Shown here in pieces: positions 7,762 to 16,294 of a stretch of 64,000 nucleotides of DNA. Made by a program: the position numbers and the translations under genes. Location: NCBI RefSeq assembly GCF_003985155.1, contig NZ_ML133700.1:1-64000 (forward strand), read 5' to 3'. The notes beneath the pieces were generated by a model that was given only the letters and a program-made list of their open reading frames with translations, searched no databases and was not told where the DNA came from. The DNA comes from Rhizobium vallis. GTDB taxonomy: Bacteria; Pseudomonadota; Alphaproteobacteria; Rhizobiales; Rhizobiaceae. Every line of letters begins with the position of its first letter. Position 1 is the stretch's first letter.

Positions 7762-9588
7762 TCAAGCATCCGGCGCTTCGGTGGAAGGGACCGCAACATA
7801 GAGGTCTCCGCCATCGCGGTAACGGGCGGCCATGGCTTCCAGGCCCTCCTTCTGCGCCTCCGACCGGATATCGTGCGATATGCGCATCGAGCAGAATTTC
7901 GGGCCGCACATCGAACAGAAATGAGCGACCTTATGCGCCTCCTTCGGAAGCGTCTCGTCGTGGAAGGAGCGGGCCGTCTCGGGATCGAGGGACAGGTTGA
8001 ACTGGTCTTCCCAGCGGAATTCGAAACGGGCGCGCGACAGCGCATCGTCACGAATGCGCGCGGCAGGATGGCCCTTGGCGAGATCGGCGGCATGGGCGGC
8101 GATCTTGTAGGTGATGACCCCGGTCTTGACGTCGTTGCGGTCAGGTAGGCCGAGATGCTCCTTCGGCGTGACATAGCAGAGCATGGCCGTGCCGAACCAG
8201 CCGATCATCGCCGCGCCGATCCCCGAGGTGATGTGATCGTAGCCCGGCGCGATATCGGTCGTCAGCGGTCCGAGCGTATAGAAGGGCGCCTCGCCGCAGA
8301 CGGCGAGCTGCTTGTCCATGTTCTCCTTGATCTTGTGCATCGGCACATGGCCGGGCCCTTCGATCATCACCTGGCAGTCTTTCGCCCAGGCGATCTTCGT
8401 CAATTCGCCGAGCGTTTCGAGTTCGGCAAATTGCGCGGTATCGTTGGCGTCAGCGATCGAGCCTGGGCGCAGGCCGTCACCAAGGGAGAATGAGACGTCA
8501 TAGGCGCGGCAGATGTTGCAGATCTCCTCGAAATGCTCGTAGAGGAAGCTCTCGCGATGATGATGCAGACACCACTTGGCCATGATCGAGCCGCCCCGCG
8601 AGACGATGCCGGTGACGCGGTTGACCGTCAGCGGGATGTAATGCAGCCGCACGCCGGCATGGATGGTGAAATAGTCGACGCCCTGTTCGGCTTGTTCGAT
8701 CAGGGTATCGCGATAGATTTCCCAGCTGAGGTTTTCGGCGATGCCCTCGACCTTTTCCAGCGCCTGGTAAAGCGGCACGGTGCCGATCGGCAGCGGCGAG
8801 TTGCGGATGATCCATTCGCGGATGTTGTGGATGTTGCGACCTGTGGAAAGGTCCATGACGGTGTCGGCGCCCCAGCGGGCGGCCCAGACCATCTTCTCGA
8901 CCTCCTCCGCCATCGACGAGGTGACGGCCGAGTTGCCGATATTGGCGTTGATCTTCACCAGGAAATTCCGGCCGATGATCATCGGTTCGGCTTCCGGATG
9001 ATTGATGTTGGCGGGAATGATTGCTCGGCCGGCGGCGACCTCCTGGCGGACGAATTCCGGCGTCACGTGATCGGGAATGTGGGCGCCGAAGCTCTCGCCG
9101 TCGCGAAGCATCGCACCGGCCTGCGCTTTACGGCCGAGGTTTTCGCGAATGGCGATGAATTCCATCTCCGGCGTGACGATACCGGCGCGCGCATAGGCCA
9201 GCTGCGTGACCGCCTTGCCGTCCTTGGCCCGCAGCGGCTGACGCTTGGCAGGAAACGCGGGCGTCAGCCGGTCGCCACTGGCAAAGCCGTTATCCTCGGG
9301 ACGAATGCAGCGGCCCTCATAGGGTTCGACGTCGCCGCGGGCGAGCACCCAGTTCCGGCGCAATGCGGCAAGACCCTGCTCAATACGGATGTCGGCGCCT
9401 TCGATCGTATAGGGACCGGAGGAATCATATACAGTCACCGGCGGTTCGCCCGAAGTCGGATGGAGGCTGATCTGCCGCATCGGCACGCGGATATCGGGGT
9501 GCAGCTCTCCTGGAACGAAGATCTTGCGAGATCCCGGCAAAGGGCCGGTCGTGACGGTCGGATGAAGATTCTTGGCGGCAATTGTCAT
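7762..9588 (-). CDS. thiC: Phosphomethylpyrimidine synthase ThiC
   Basis: This radical-SAM enzyme converts aminoimidazole ribotide to HMP phosphate. The C-terminal cluster motif CSMCGPKFC, the hallmark of ThiC, is present near the end of the 608-residue product. Conserved blocks MIEGPGHVPMHKI and PFYTLGPLTTDIAPGYDH are intact. The start is set at 9588 (MTIAAKNLHP), 8 bases after a GGAG. A longer frame to 9675 would run through the regulatory leader. It is the first gene of thiCOSGE and is preceded by a TPP riboswitch. Confidence 0.96.
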   Translation of the reverse strand: MTIAAKNLHPTVTTGPLPGSRKIFVPGELHPDIRVPMRQISLHPTSGEPPVTVYDSSGPYTIEGADIRIEQGLAALRRNWVLARGDVEPYEGRCIRPEDNGFASGDRLTPAFPAKRQPLRAKDGKAVTQLAYARAGIVTPEMEFIAIRENLGRKAQAGAMLRDGESFGAHIPDHVTPEFVRQEVAAGRAIIPANINHPEAEPMIIGRNFLVKINANIGNSAVTSSMAEEVEKMVWAARWGADTVMDLSTGRNIHNIREWIIRNSPLPIGTVPLYQALEKVEGIAENLSWEIYRDTLIEQAEQGVDYFTIHAGVRLHYIPLTVNRVTGIVSRGGSIMAKWCLHHHRESFLYEHFEEICNICRAYDVSFSLGDGLRPGSIADANDTAQFAELETLGELTKIAWAKDCQVMIEGPGHVPMHKIKENMDKQLAVCGEAPFYTLGPLTTDIAPGYDHITSGIGAAMIGWFGTAMLCYVTPKEHLGLPDRNDVKTGVITYKIAAHAADLAKGHPAARIRDDALSRARFEFRWEDQFNLSLDPETARSFHDETLPKEAHKVAHFCSMCGPKFCSMRISHDIRSEAQKEGLEAMAARYRDGGDLYVAVPSTEAPDA

Positions 9589-9596
9589 GGTTGAGG

Positions 9597-9614
9597 CTCC
9601 AAATTGGTTTGGAG
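9597..9614 (-). promoter_or_regulatory. Hairpin sequestering the thiC ribosome binding site
   Basis: On the minus strand CTCCAAA pairs with TTTGGAG around the loop CCAA. The second arm contains the only good Shine-Dalgarno sequence of thiC (GGAG, 8 bases before the ATG at 9588). With TPP bound upstream this hairpin could form and block translation, as proposed for the Rhizobium etli thi-box leader. Confidence 0.65.
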
Positions 9615-9654
9615 ACCCAGTCCTCACGCCGGAATGATGGAAAGACGCCGGCCC

Positions 9655-9672
9655 GGATTCGAAAACGAATCC
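9655..9672 (-). promoter_or_regulatory. Hairpin in the thiC leader
   Basis: GGATTCG and CGAATCC form a perfect 7-bp stem with a TTTT loop on the minus strand, between the TPP aptamer and the sequestering hairpin. It may be part of the expression platform or a weak attenuator. No T tract follows it. Confidence 0.35.
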
Positions 9673-9696
9673 CATGCCTTTCGAGCGCTTGCACCG

Positions 9697-9803
9697 TCCC
9701 TACGCCAGTATGAACTGGATCAGGTTCAACGGGTCACTGCGCCACAACAGGCAAAGCCGTATTGTCCAGCAGTATCTCAGCCCCTTGCCGGGACCCCCCT
9801 GGT
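9697..9803 (-). ncRNA. TPP riboswitch (thi box) of the thiCOSGE operon
   Basis: Read on the minus strand, the leader has the aptamer landmarks in order: GGGGCTGAGA, then GACCCGTTGAACCTGATC, and the closing GCGTAGGGA. The pyrimidine-sensing CTGAGA is at 9775-9780 and GAACCTGATC at 9718-9727. It starts about 215 bases upstream of thiC. Its job is to reduce thi expression when thiamine pyrophosphate is abundant, here probably through the SD-sequestering hairpin downstream. Confidence 0.95.
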
Positions 9804-9905
9804 GAATGCTGCGGAGGCTACGTCCTCGGTCGAGTTCATGTCAACCCTGGAACTGAGACGTAACGTGATGAAGGCAGATTGCTATGTGGTGCAATCCAAG
9901 CGGTC

Positions 9906-10148
9906 CTACCGCCACTTGCGGGCATCCGTGCTATTCTGACAGCCATAGGGCGGTAAGGCGTTACCGAACGTGGCGTGCAGCGTGACACATCCCCATTCGT
10001 TGATCGGGCCGGGCATCCGGCTGTTCAACTCGATGCCGACTTCATCATACGGGCTTTCCGTATTGGTGACGTAGCGGTACCAGCGGAAGCCAATGACCAC
10101 GACCAGGACGATGACGACCGTCAGCAATAACTGGATGGCGCGACGCAA
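9906..10148 (-). CDS. Small hypothetical single-span membrane protein
   Basis: The 80-residue product begins MRRAIQLLLTVVIVLVVVIG, one strongly hydrophobic helix, followed by a soluble tail with the segment SRMPGPINEWGC and two cysteines. The TTG at 10148 is preceded by AAGGAG at 6 bases, which decides this start over an upstream TTG at 10169. The tail probably faces the periplasm by the positive-inside rule. It lies alone between the thi leader and the GGDEF-EAL gene. I do not recognise a function. Confidence 0.6.
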   Translation of the reverse strand: MRRAIQLLLTVVIVLVVVIGFRWYRYVTNTESPYDEVGIELNSRMPGPINEWGCVTLHATFGNALPPYGCQNSTDARKWR

Positions 10149-10279
10149 TATATTCTCCTTCAAAATCAATAATATCAGGCCAGCGTCCCATCTTCGCGGC
10201 GGCCGGATTGCCTGCCTTCCTATTGAGTTGCGCTGATGTGCACAAGATGACCGCGCGAGCGGCGGGAGGGCAAAGCCTC

Positions 10280-12667
10280 TCAGGCGATGGCTCTTGGAGC
10301 GATCGTGCGTGGCCCGGTGGCGTCCTCAGGCTGCCGGAAACAATCGAGTTCGCGAAGCGGAGCCGGTCTGGAAAAGTAATAGCCCTGGAGGTCGGTGCAA
10401 CCCAGCGCGGTCAGAAAGTCGCGCTGATACTCGGTCTCGACCCCTTCGGCCGTCGTCGAGATACCGAGGTTGCGGCTGAGCGCGACAATGGCGCCGATGA
10501 TGGCTGCCCCATTGGCTTTCGTGCCGAGCAGCGAGACGAAGGATCGATCGATCTTGATCCTGTCGATATCGAAGCGCATCAGGTGGCTGAGACAGGAATA
10601 GCCGGTTCCGAAATCGTCGAGCGAAATCTGAACGCCCCGGCCGCGCAGCGACTTCAGCACCGTGTAAACGTCGGAATTATCTTCGATCAGTGAGGACTCG
10701 GTGAGCTCGAGTTCAAGCCGGGATGGCGCCAGCCCGGTCTCCTGAAGCACCGTGAATACTTCCTCGGCAAAATTTGGCCTCCTCAACTGGGAGGGAGATA
10801 CATTGACCGCGACGAAGCTGTTTTCGGGCCAGTTGCGCGCGGCTGTGCAGGCCTCGCGCAATACCCAGAAACCAAGCGCATCGATGAGGCCGCCCTCCTC
10901 GGCGACAGGGATGAAGCTCGCAGGCGTCAGCAGACCGCGTTGGCTGTGGCGCCAACGCACGAGGGCCTCGGCACCCGACGCCCGATATCCGTTCTCCGCA
11001 CGGTGTATCGTCTGATAATAAACTTCCAGCGATCCGAAATCCGGCCTTTTTACGATCGGATCGGGTTGCGTGCCGTCGGCGAGGGAGGCTGCCCCTTTGG
11101 CCAGAACTTCCCGCAATTCGTTCTTGAGAATATCGCGCGCATTCCTGCCGCCGTCCATGGATGGCGAATAGGCTCGCCATTGACCTCTTCCGCCAACCTT
11201 CGCCTCATAAAGCGCGACGTCGGCATAGCGCATGATGTCATCGGCGTTCCGCCCGGCATCCGGCACGATGGTCACGCCTATAGAGCCGCCGACCCGCGCG
11301 ACCGCTTCGCCCTTCAAAAGCGGGAAGGGTTTTGCGAGTTCGGCAACGATCGCCTCACATATTGCCGGCAGAATTTGATCGTCGTCGATATCCCGGAGAA
11401 GCAGGGCAAACTCATCCCCTCCAAGCCGGGCAAGCGTATCATCGGAACGAAGCACCGATCGGATCCGCTCGGCCGCCATCCTGATCAGTTCATCACCGGC
11501 AGCATGGCCGAACGTGTCGTTCACGGCCTTGAACCGGTCGAGGTCAAGAAGTGCGACGGCGAAGCGCTCCACCGAATTCTGCGTATCGGCCAGGCATTCG
11601 TCGAACCGCATCGCAAACATCGCGCGATTGGGAAGGCCGGTCAGCACATCATGCAGCGCAAGCTGCCTTGCATGGAGCTCGCTCTTCTTCAGATCGCCGA
11701 GACTGCTGCGCAAGCGCACGAGCAGGACCGAGAACAGGACCGCGATCACCAAGGCGGCAATCGAAAGCGCCGGCATCAGCCGGCCGATCACCCTCGAGCC
11801 CGGAAGGTCGGGCCGCCAGACGATGAAGCCGATCGGTTCGCCGTTTGACGTCGCATCGATCTGAAACGCAACCTCGTTTTCGTCAGCATCGGCAGTGCGC
11901 GCGAAGCGTGCGCCGTTGAGGCCCTGCTGCCGGCTCAATTCGTCCAGTGCCGCGCCATCGATGAACCGCACGACGATCAGGAATTGCCGCGTGGGCTGCT
12001 CTTGTCCCTGCGGAGCTTCGTTGATTGCCACGACTCCGACGATCGTCGGGCGACCTTCCAGCCGCATCAGATTGGCCAGAGCACGGTTGGGACGCGCGGC
12101 GCTCGCAAGGCGGCTTTCCATCGAGGACGGCGTTCGTTCGCTGGAAACCGCGCCTTGGTTCGCCTCAAGGCGGGCATCCTGAAGGAGCGGCAAAAGGAGA
12201 GGCTTCATCCAGCGATAACGCTTTTCAGTTTGGGCGTCCGCCATCATCAGCAGGTGAGCCTGCTCGTCGACGACAAAAGCCTGATCGTAGCCGAAAGCGG
12301 ACATTGCGGTCTGACTGATCGCGCTTCCCGTCGCCGTCGTCAGCACCATATCGAGGCTGGAGGAAACTCCGGCTGCCCGGGAGGCCGGATGGATGCGGGC
12401 GAGATAGCCGTTGCCGAACTGGCCTATGACATGGGCTACCTGCGTGACCTGCTCCCGCAGGCGCGCATTGACCAGTTGACGCTGGCGATCGAGGGCCGCC
12501 GCGTCGCTTTCCGTTCCCGCCCACAGAGCCGAAAGCACGACAAGTCCGATCGCGCCAAGCCCGCTGACGGCGATGAGAAAGAGAATTCTGCCCGAAGCTA
12601 TCCAGGATTGCTGAAACGTATTGGAGCTGGAAGGACGAACGATGTGCAAGTGTAGACCCCTGAACAC
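10280..12667 (-). CDS. Membrane GGDEF-EAL protein (cyclic-di-GMP turnover) with CHASE-like sensor
   Basis: The 795-residue protein has a transmembrane helix at about 25-50, a periplasmic sensor of CHASE4 type to about 285, a second helix near 295-315, a GGDEF domain and a C-terminal EAL domain. The cyclase motif LGGDEFALLL is intact. The phosphodiesterase residues also look intact (AEALVRWRH, ELTESSLIE, DDFGTGYSCL, KIDRSFV), so both activities are possible. The GTG at 12667 is the only start that keeps the first helix whole. It is divergent from the binding-protein gene. The periplasmic signal is unknown. Confidence 0.92.
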   Translation of the reverse strand: MFRGLHLHIVRPSSSNTFQQSWIASGRILFLIAVSGLGAIGLVVLSALWAGTESDAAALDRQRQLVNARLREQVTQVAHVIGQFGNGYLARIHPASRAAGVSSSLDMVLTTATGSAISQTAMSAFGYDQAFVVDEQAHLLMMADAQTEKRYRWMKPLLLPLLQDARLEANQGAVSSERTPSSMESRLASAARPNRALANLMRLEGRPTIVGVVAINEAPQGQEQPTRQFLIVVRFIDGAALDELSRQQGLNGARFARTADADENEVAFQIDATSNGEPIGFIVWRPDLPGSRVIGRLMPALSIAALVIAVLFSVLLVRLRSSLGDLKKSELHARQLALHDVLTGLPNRAMFAMRFDECLADTQNSVERFAVALLDLDRFKAVNDTFGHAAGDELIRMAAERIRSVLRSDDTLARLGGDEFALLLRDIDDDQILPAICEAIVAELAKPFPLLKGEAVARVGGSIGVTIVPDAGRNADDIMRYADVALYEAKVGGRGQWRAYSPSMDGGRNARDILKNELREVLAKGAASLADGTQPDPIVKRPDFGSLEVYYQTIHRAENGYRASGAEALVRWRHSQRGLLTPASFIPVAEEGGLIDALGFWVLREACTAARNWPENSFVAVNVSPSQLRRPNFAEEVFTVLQETGLAPSRLELELTESSLIEDNSDVYTVLKSLRGRGVQISLDDFGTGYSCLSHLMRFDIDRIKIDRSFVSLLGTKANGAAIIGAIVALSRNLGISTTAEGVETEYQRDFLTALGCTDLQGYYFSRPAPLRELDCFRQPEDATGPRTIAPRAIA

Positions 12668-12777
12668 AACTAGAAGCGGGCGCCGTCACTGACAGTAACA
12701 AACAAGCGTTCACGTAGAATTAAAAGCTAAGGCGCACCATGAGGCGAGATCGACGACACCCCAAGGAGTTCCCGACG

Positions 12778-13584
12778 ATGCTGCGCATGTCCATTCAAAC
12801 CATATTGCGCGGAACGCTGATGGCGGGCGGCGTGGGTGTCTTCTTGGCTGCGGCCTCGCCGGTCCCGGTGGCTGCGCAGGATCCGACCCCTATGAGAATT
12901 GCCGTTGAAGGCGCATTTCCGCCCTTCAACTATCTCGATGCCAACAACAAGCTTCAGGGCTTCGACATCGACATTGCCAATGCCCTTTGCGAGGTCGGCA
13001 AATTCGAGTGCCAATTCATCATCGAGAAGTGGGACGATATGATCCCCGATCTCATTGCCAGCAAATACGACGCGATCATCTCATCCATGTCCATGAGCCT
13101 TGAGCGGCGTCAGAAGGTTGCCTTTACTGAAAAATACTACAACAGTCCGTCGGTATTCATCGCTCGCAAGGATTCGCCGATCCGCGATATCAGCCCCGCC
13201 GCCTTGAGCGGCAAAATCCTCGGGGTGACGTCGTCGACGGCGCAGGAATCCTACGCCAAGCATTTTTATCCCGACATGAAGAAGACGGTTTTCCGGTCGT
13301 CGCCGGAATTGTACAAGGGGCTGTCGGATGGCAGCGTCGACATTATCCTTGAAGACAAGCTTGCCATCTACGACTGGATCGCGAACACGAAGGCAGGAAC
13401 CTGTTGTGAGTTCAAGGGACCGGATCTGGTCGATGTGACCTATTTTGGCGAAGGCGCAGGAATTGCGCTGCGTATGGATGACGGCGATCGTCTAGCGCGC
13501 CTGAACGCAGCCTTGAAGACGATCAAGGAAGACGGAACCTACGACATGATCAACGCGAAGTATTTCCCGTTCAGCATTCAGTAG
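12778..13584 (+). CDS. Amino-acid ABC transporter substrate-binding protein (family 3), orphan
   Basis: This 268-residue periplasmic protein starts with a signal peptide cleaved near PVAAQD. The mature SBP_bac_3 fold is shown by VEGAFPPFNYLD, QGFDIDIANALC and TEKYYNSPSVFIA. The ATG at 12778 follows AAGGAG by 9 bases, so the in-frame ATG at 12739 is not used. Sequence type suggests lysine/arginine/ornithine-like ligands. It shares a spaced cysteine pair and a CC doublet with the binding protein at 56016. No permease or ATPase gene adjoins it, so it may feed another transporter or act as a sensor. Confidence 0.88.
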   Translation: MLRMSIQTILRGTLMAGGVGVFLAAASPVPVAAQDPTPMRIAVEGAFPPFNYLDANNKLQGFDIDIANALCEVGKFECQFIIEKWDDMIPDLIASKYDAIISSMSMSLERRQKVAFTEKYYNSPSVFIARKDSPIRDISPAALSGKILGVTSSTAQESYAKHFYPDMKKTVFRSSPELYKGLSDGSVDIILEDKLAIYDWIANTKAGTCCEFKGPDLVDVTYFGEGAGIALRMDDGDRLARLNAALKTIKEDGTYDMINAKYFPFSIQ

Positions 13585-13614
13585 CTACCGACCGAGTTTT
13601 GTGTGATCGATGCA

Positions 13615-13641
13615 AGATGGCCGGCGCTTGTCCGGCCATCT
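13615..13641. terminator. Bidirectional terminator hairpin
   Basis: AGATGGCCGG (13615-13624) and CCGGCCATCT (13632-13641) form a perfect 10-bp stem with a 7-base loop, followed by CTGTTT. It lies between the convergent binding-protein and formaldehyde dehydrogenase genes, 31 bases after the former. Confidence 0.7.
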
Positions 13642-13659
13642 CTGTTTCGGTCCTGAACG

Positions 13660-14850
13660 TCAGGCGGCTTTCGCGACGTCTCCATGCGGGTCGAGGACAA
13701 ATTTCGTCGCCGCTCCATGGTCGAAGCTCTCATAGCCCTCAGCGGCTTCGTCAAGCGGGATGACCTTGGCGTTCACGATATCGGCGATCGGCAGCCGGTC
13801 GTGCAGGATCGCCTGCATGAGCTGGCGATTGTACTTCAGCACTGGCGTCTGGCCTGTGTGGAAGGACTGGGCCTTGGCCCAGCCGAGGCCGAAGCGGAGC
13901 GAAAGATTGCCGTGCTTGGCGGCGTTGTCGACGGCGCCCGGATCCTCGGTGACGTAGAGGCCGGGAATGCCGATCGAACCGGCGGCACGGGTGATCTCCA
14001 TCATCTGATTGAGAACGATCGCCGGCTGCTCGCCGCCGGAGTGACCGCGCGCCTCGAAGCCGACGGCGTCGATGGCGCTGTCGACTTCATTGGTGCCGAC
14101 GACCTGCGCGATCATGTCGCCGAGACGGTCGCTCTTGGAGAGGTCGATCGCTTCGAAACCGACCTTGGCCGCATGCGCCAGGCGGTCCTTGTTGAAATCG
14201 CCGATCATGACAACGGCAGCGCCGAGGATGCGGGCAGAGGCGGCAGCCGCAAGGCCGACAGGACCGGCGCCGGCGACATAGACGGTCGAGCCGACCCCGA
14301 CGCCCGCACGCACCGCGCCATGGAAACCGGTGGGCAGAATGTCGGAGAGCATGGTGAGATCGCGGATCTTCGCCATGGCTCTGTCCCGATCCGGGATTTT
14401 CAGCAGGTTGAAGTCTGCGTAGGGAATGGTCACGTAACGAGCCTGTCCGCCAATCCAGCCGCCCATGTCGACATAGCCGTAAGCGCCGCCGGCACGCGCC
14501 GGGTTCACCGTCAGGCAGACGCCGGTATCCTGAGATTTGCAGCAGCGGCAGCGGCCGCAGGCGACATTGAACGGCACCGAGACGATATCGCCGATATCGA
14601 GCATTTCGACGTCGACGCCTTTCTCGATGATCTCGCCGGTGATTTCGTGGCCGAGGACCAGGCCCGGCATCGCGGTCGTGCGGCCGCGGACCATGTGCTG
14701 GTCGGAGCCGCAGATATTGGTCGAAATCACCTTCAGGATGACGCCGTGCTCGATGCGGCGGCCATCGGGCGCTTCCAGCTTCGGGTCGTCGATGTCGCGA
14801 ACCTCGACCTTGCCCGGACGGAGATAGACGACGCCTCTATTCTTGCTCAT
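13660..14850 (-). CDS. fdhA: Glutathione-independent formaldehyde dehydrogenase (zinc alcohol dehydrogenase family)
   Basis: The 396-residue protein matches the Pseudomonas putida-type FdhA, which oxidises formaldehyde to formate with tightly bound NAD. Zinc-site elements are NICGSDQHM, LGHEITGEII and the structural-zinc cluster CGRCRCCKSQDTGVC. The cofactor site is VAGAGPVGLAAAAS. The start at 14850 follows GGGAGGA; the frame extends upstream but is not conserved there. Its upstream region to 15291 (about 440 bases) shows no gene. A role in detoxifying formaldehyde from methylated compounds would suit the nearby betaine catabolism; that link is inferred. Confidence 0.92.
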   Translation of the reverse strand: MSKNRGVVYLRPGKVEVRDIDDPKLEAPDGRRIEHGVILKVISTNICGSDQHMVRGRTTAMPGLVLGHEITGEIIEKGVDVEMLDIGDIVSVPFNVACGRCRCCKSQDTGVCLTVNPARAGGAYGYVDMGGWIGGQARYVTIPYADFNLLKIPDRDRAMAKIRDLTMLSDILPTGFHGAVRAGVGVGSTVYVAGAGPVGLAAAASARILGAAVVMIGDFNKDRLAHAAKVGFEAIDLSKSDRLGDMIAQVVGTNEVDSAIDAVGFEARGHSGGEQPAIVLNQMMEITRAAGSIGIPGLYVTEDPGAVDNAAKHGNLSLRFGLGWAKAQSFHTGQTPVLKYNRQLMQAILHDRLPIADIVNAKVIPLDEAAEGYESFDHGAATKFVLDPHGDVAKAA

Positions 14851-15291
14851 GGATTCCTCCCACGTGTTTGAAATGCCTCGATCCGCAACCAATGCAGCCG
14901 ACGGCAACCTTTCCTCCGGCCTGCCTCCTCTGCAGTCCGGCATTTCAATACCGCCGCATCGGGCGATATTCGAATTTGCAAATAGGCGGAGACGGATTGA
15001 ATGGAAGGGAGGAGCGAACGCCGAAGCTTCAGCCTGTCGAGTTCGGGTCGTGATCGCCTGCCGCAATCTGTCGATCTGCTGCGCAAAGAGCTGGTTTCCG
15101 GGCTCCAGAACCTCCTTTCGGTCGATCTCGGTGTCTTTCCGGATTATTATCCGGCAATGTCCTTGAGGATCTCGGTTCCTCTGCCGCCTTGCACCTTCAG
15201 CAAACCACGCCGCGCGCAAAACAGCGCTCACGAAAACGACAGGGCGCAACTCAAAGACGACAGTCGGCAAAGACGTGATAATGCATGACGG
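14851..15291. other. Intergenic region without a recognisable gene
   Basis: Between the fdhA start and the stop of the DMT transporter gene, the short open frames show no family resemblance and no good ribosome binding sites. The region should hold the fdhA promoter; no clear operator was found. Confidence 0.4.
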
Positions 15292-16194
15292 TCAGGAACG
15301 TTGCCGCTGCCCGCGCTTAAAGTCCATGACCGTGTGCCAGAACACGGCGCCGAGGATGATCGTGCCGCCGAAAAAGGTGGCGACCGGCGGCTTTTCGGAA
15401 AACAGCAGCCAGACCCAGAAGGGCGTCAGCACGATTTCCACCGTGCCGATCAGCGCCGCTTCGGCCGGCGGCATTCGCTTTGCTCCAGCCAGGAACAGCA
15501 CGAGCGCGAGGGAGAAATTGGTCGCGCCGAAGGCGGCAAGAACGATCCAGTTGTGGAGGTCCAGCGAGCCGACCGAGCCGAAGGGGGCAAAGATCGCAAG
15601 CGTGAGGAAGGCGCTGACGACGGTCGGCGGCAGGCTCGGCACGCCGGGGCTGATGCGCGGAATGATGATGACGAGAGCGAAAGAAGCGGTCATGCCGAGC
15701 GCCAGCAGATCGCCGAAACCCGTGCCGCCGCCGATCGACGAGGCCACGATGACCGCGACGCCTGCGAGAGAGATGCCGCCGGCAATCATTGTTCGCCCGG
15801 CAATCCTCTCCTTGAGGATGAGCCAGCCGAGCAGCGCCGCGATGAACGGCGTCGTCGCATAGATCATCGTCACATTGGCGACGGTGGTCGTATATAGCGC
15901 ACCGATGAAACATCCCTGACTGAAGGTCTGGCATGCAATCATCGCAAGACCAGACGGATGGAAAACGGATCGCCATTGCCGCCGCGAGATGCCCCCTTCG
16001 AGGAAAAGGCAGGGGATCAGCAGAAACAGGCCTCCGAACAACGATCGCCAGGCGATCGCTGTCCACACGTCGGTGGTCAGGAGTCGGGAGTAGACGCCAC
16101 TCGCGCTCCAGGCAAGGGTTGCGGCCGCGATGAGAAAGACGCCCTTCTCATGCTCGCTGGCTGCGAGTGGTCTGGCCGGATTTTCGATGGTCAC
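15292..16194 (-). CDS. EamA/DMT family membrane transporter
   Basis: The 300-residue protein has about ten hydrophobic helices in two EamA repeats (repeat one near residues 15-145, repeat two near 160-290). This is the layout of drug/metabolite exporters such as RhaT/YdcZ-like carriers. Segments LLGWLILKERIAG and FWVWLLFSEKPP are the paired repeat ends typical of the family. It is divergent from a LysR gene that probably regulates it. The substrate cannot be told; amino acids or small metabolites are usual. Confidence 0.9.
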   Translation of the reverse strand: MTIENPARPLAASEHEKGVFLIAAATLAWSASGVYSRLLTTDVWTAIAWRSLFGGLFLLIPCLFLEGGISRRQWRSVFHPSGLAMIACQTFSQGCFIGALYTTTVANVTMIYATTPFIAALLGWLILKERIAGRTMIAGGISLAGVAVIVASSIGGGTGFGDLLALGMTASFALVIIIPRISPGVPSLPPTVVSAFLTLAIFAPFGSVGSLDLHNWIVLAAFGATNFSLALVLFLAGAKRMPPAEAALIGTVEIVLTPFWVWLLFSEKPPVATFFGGTIILGAVFWHTVMDFKRGQRQRS

Positions 16195-16245
16195 GCAGGT
16201 ATCTCAAAGAAGGAAGTCGAACGCGGTTCTTTTCTGGCTCAAGAA

Positions 16246-16274
16246 TTGACATTAGACAAACGAATAGTAGAGAT
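16246..16274 (+). promoter_or_regulatory. Possible sigma-70-like promoter for the LysR gene
   Basis: TTGACA at 16246-16251 is followed after 17 bases by AGAGAT at 16269-16274. The -35 is consensus but the -10 is poor. The divergent spacer (16195-16294) is short enough for a LysR site that serves both genes. Confidence 0.3.
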
Positions 16275-16294
16275 AGCTGACATCGATTTTTTCT

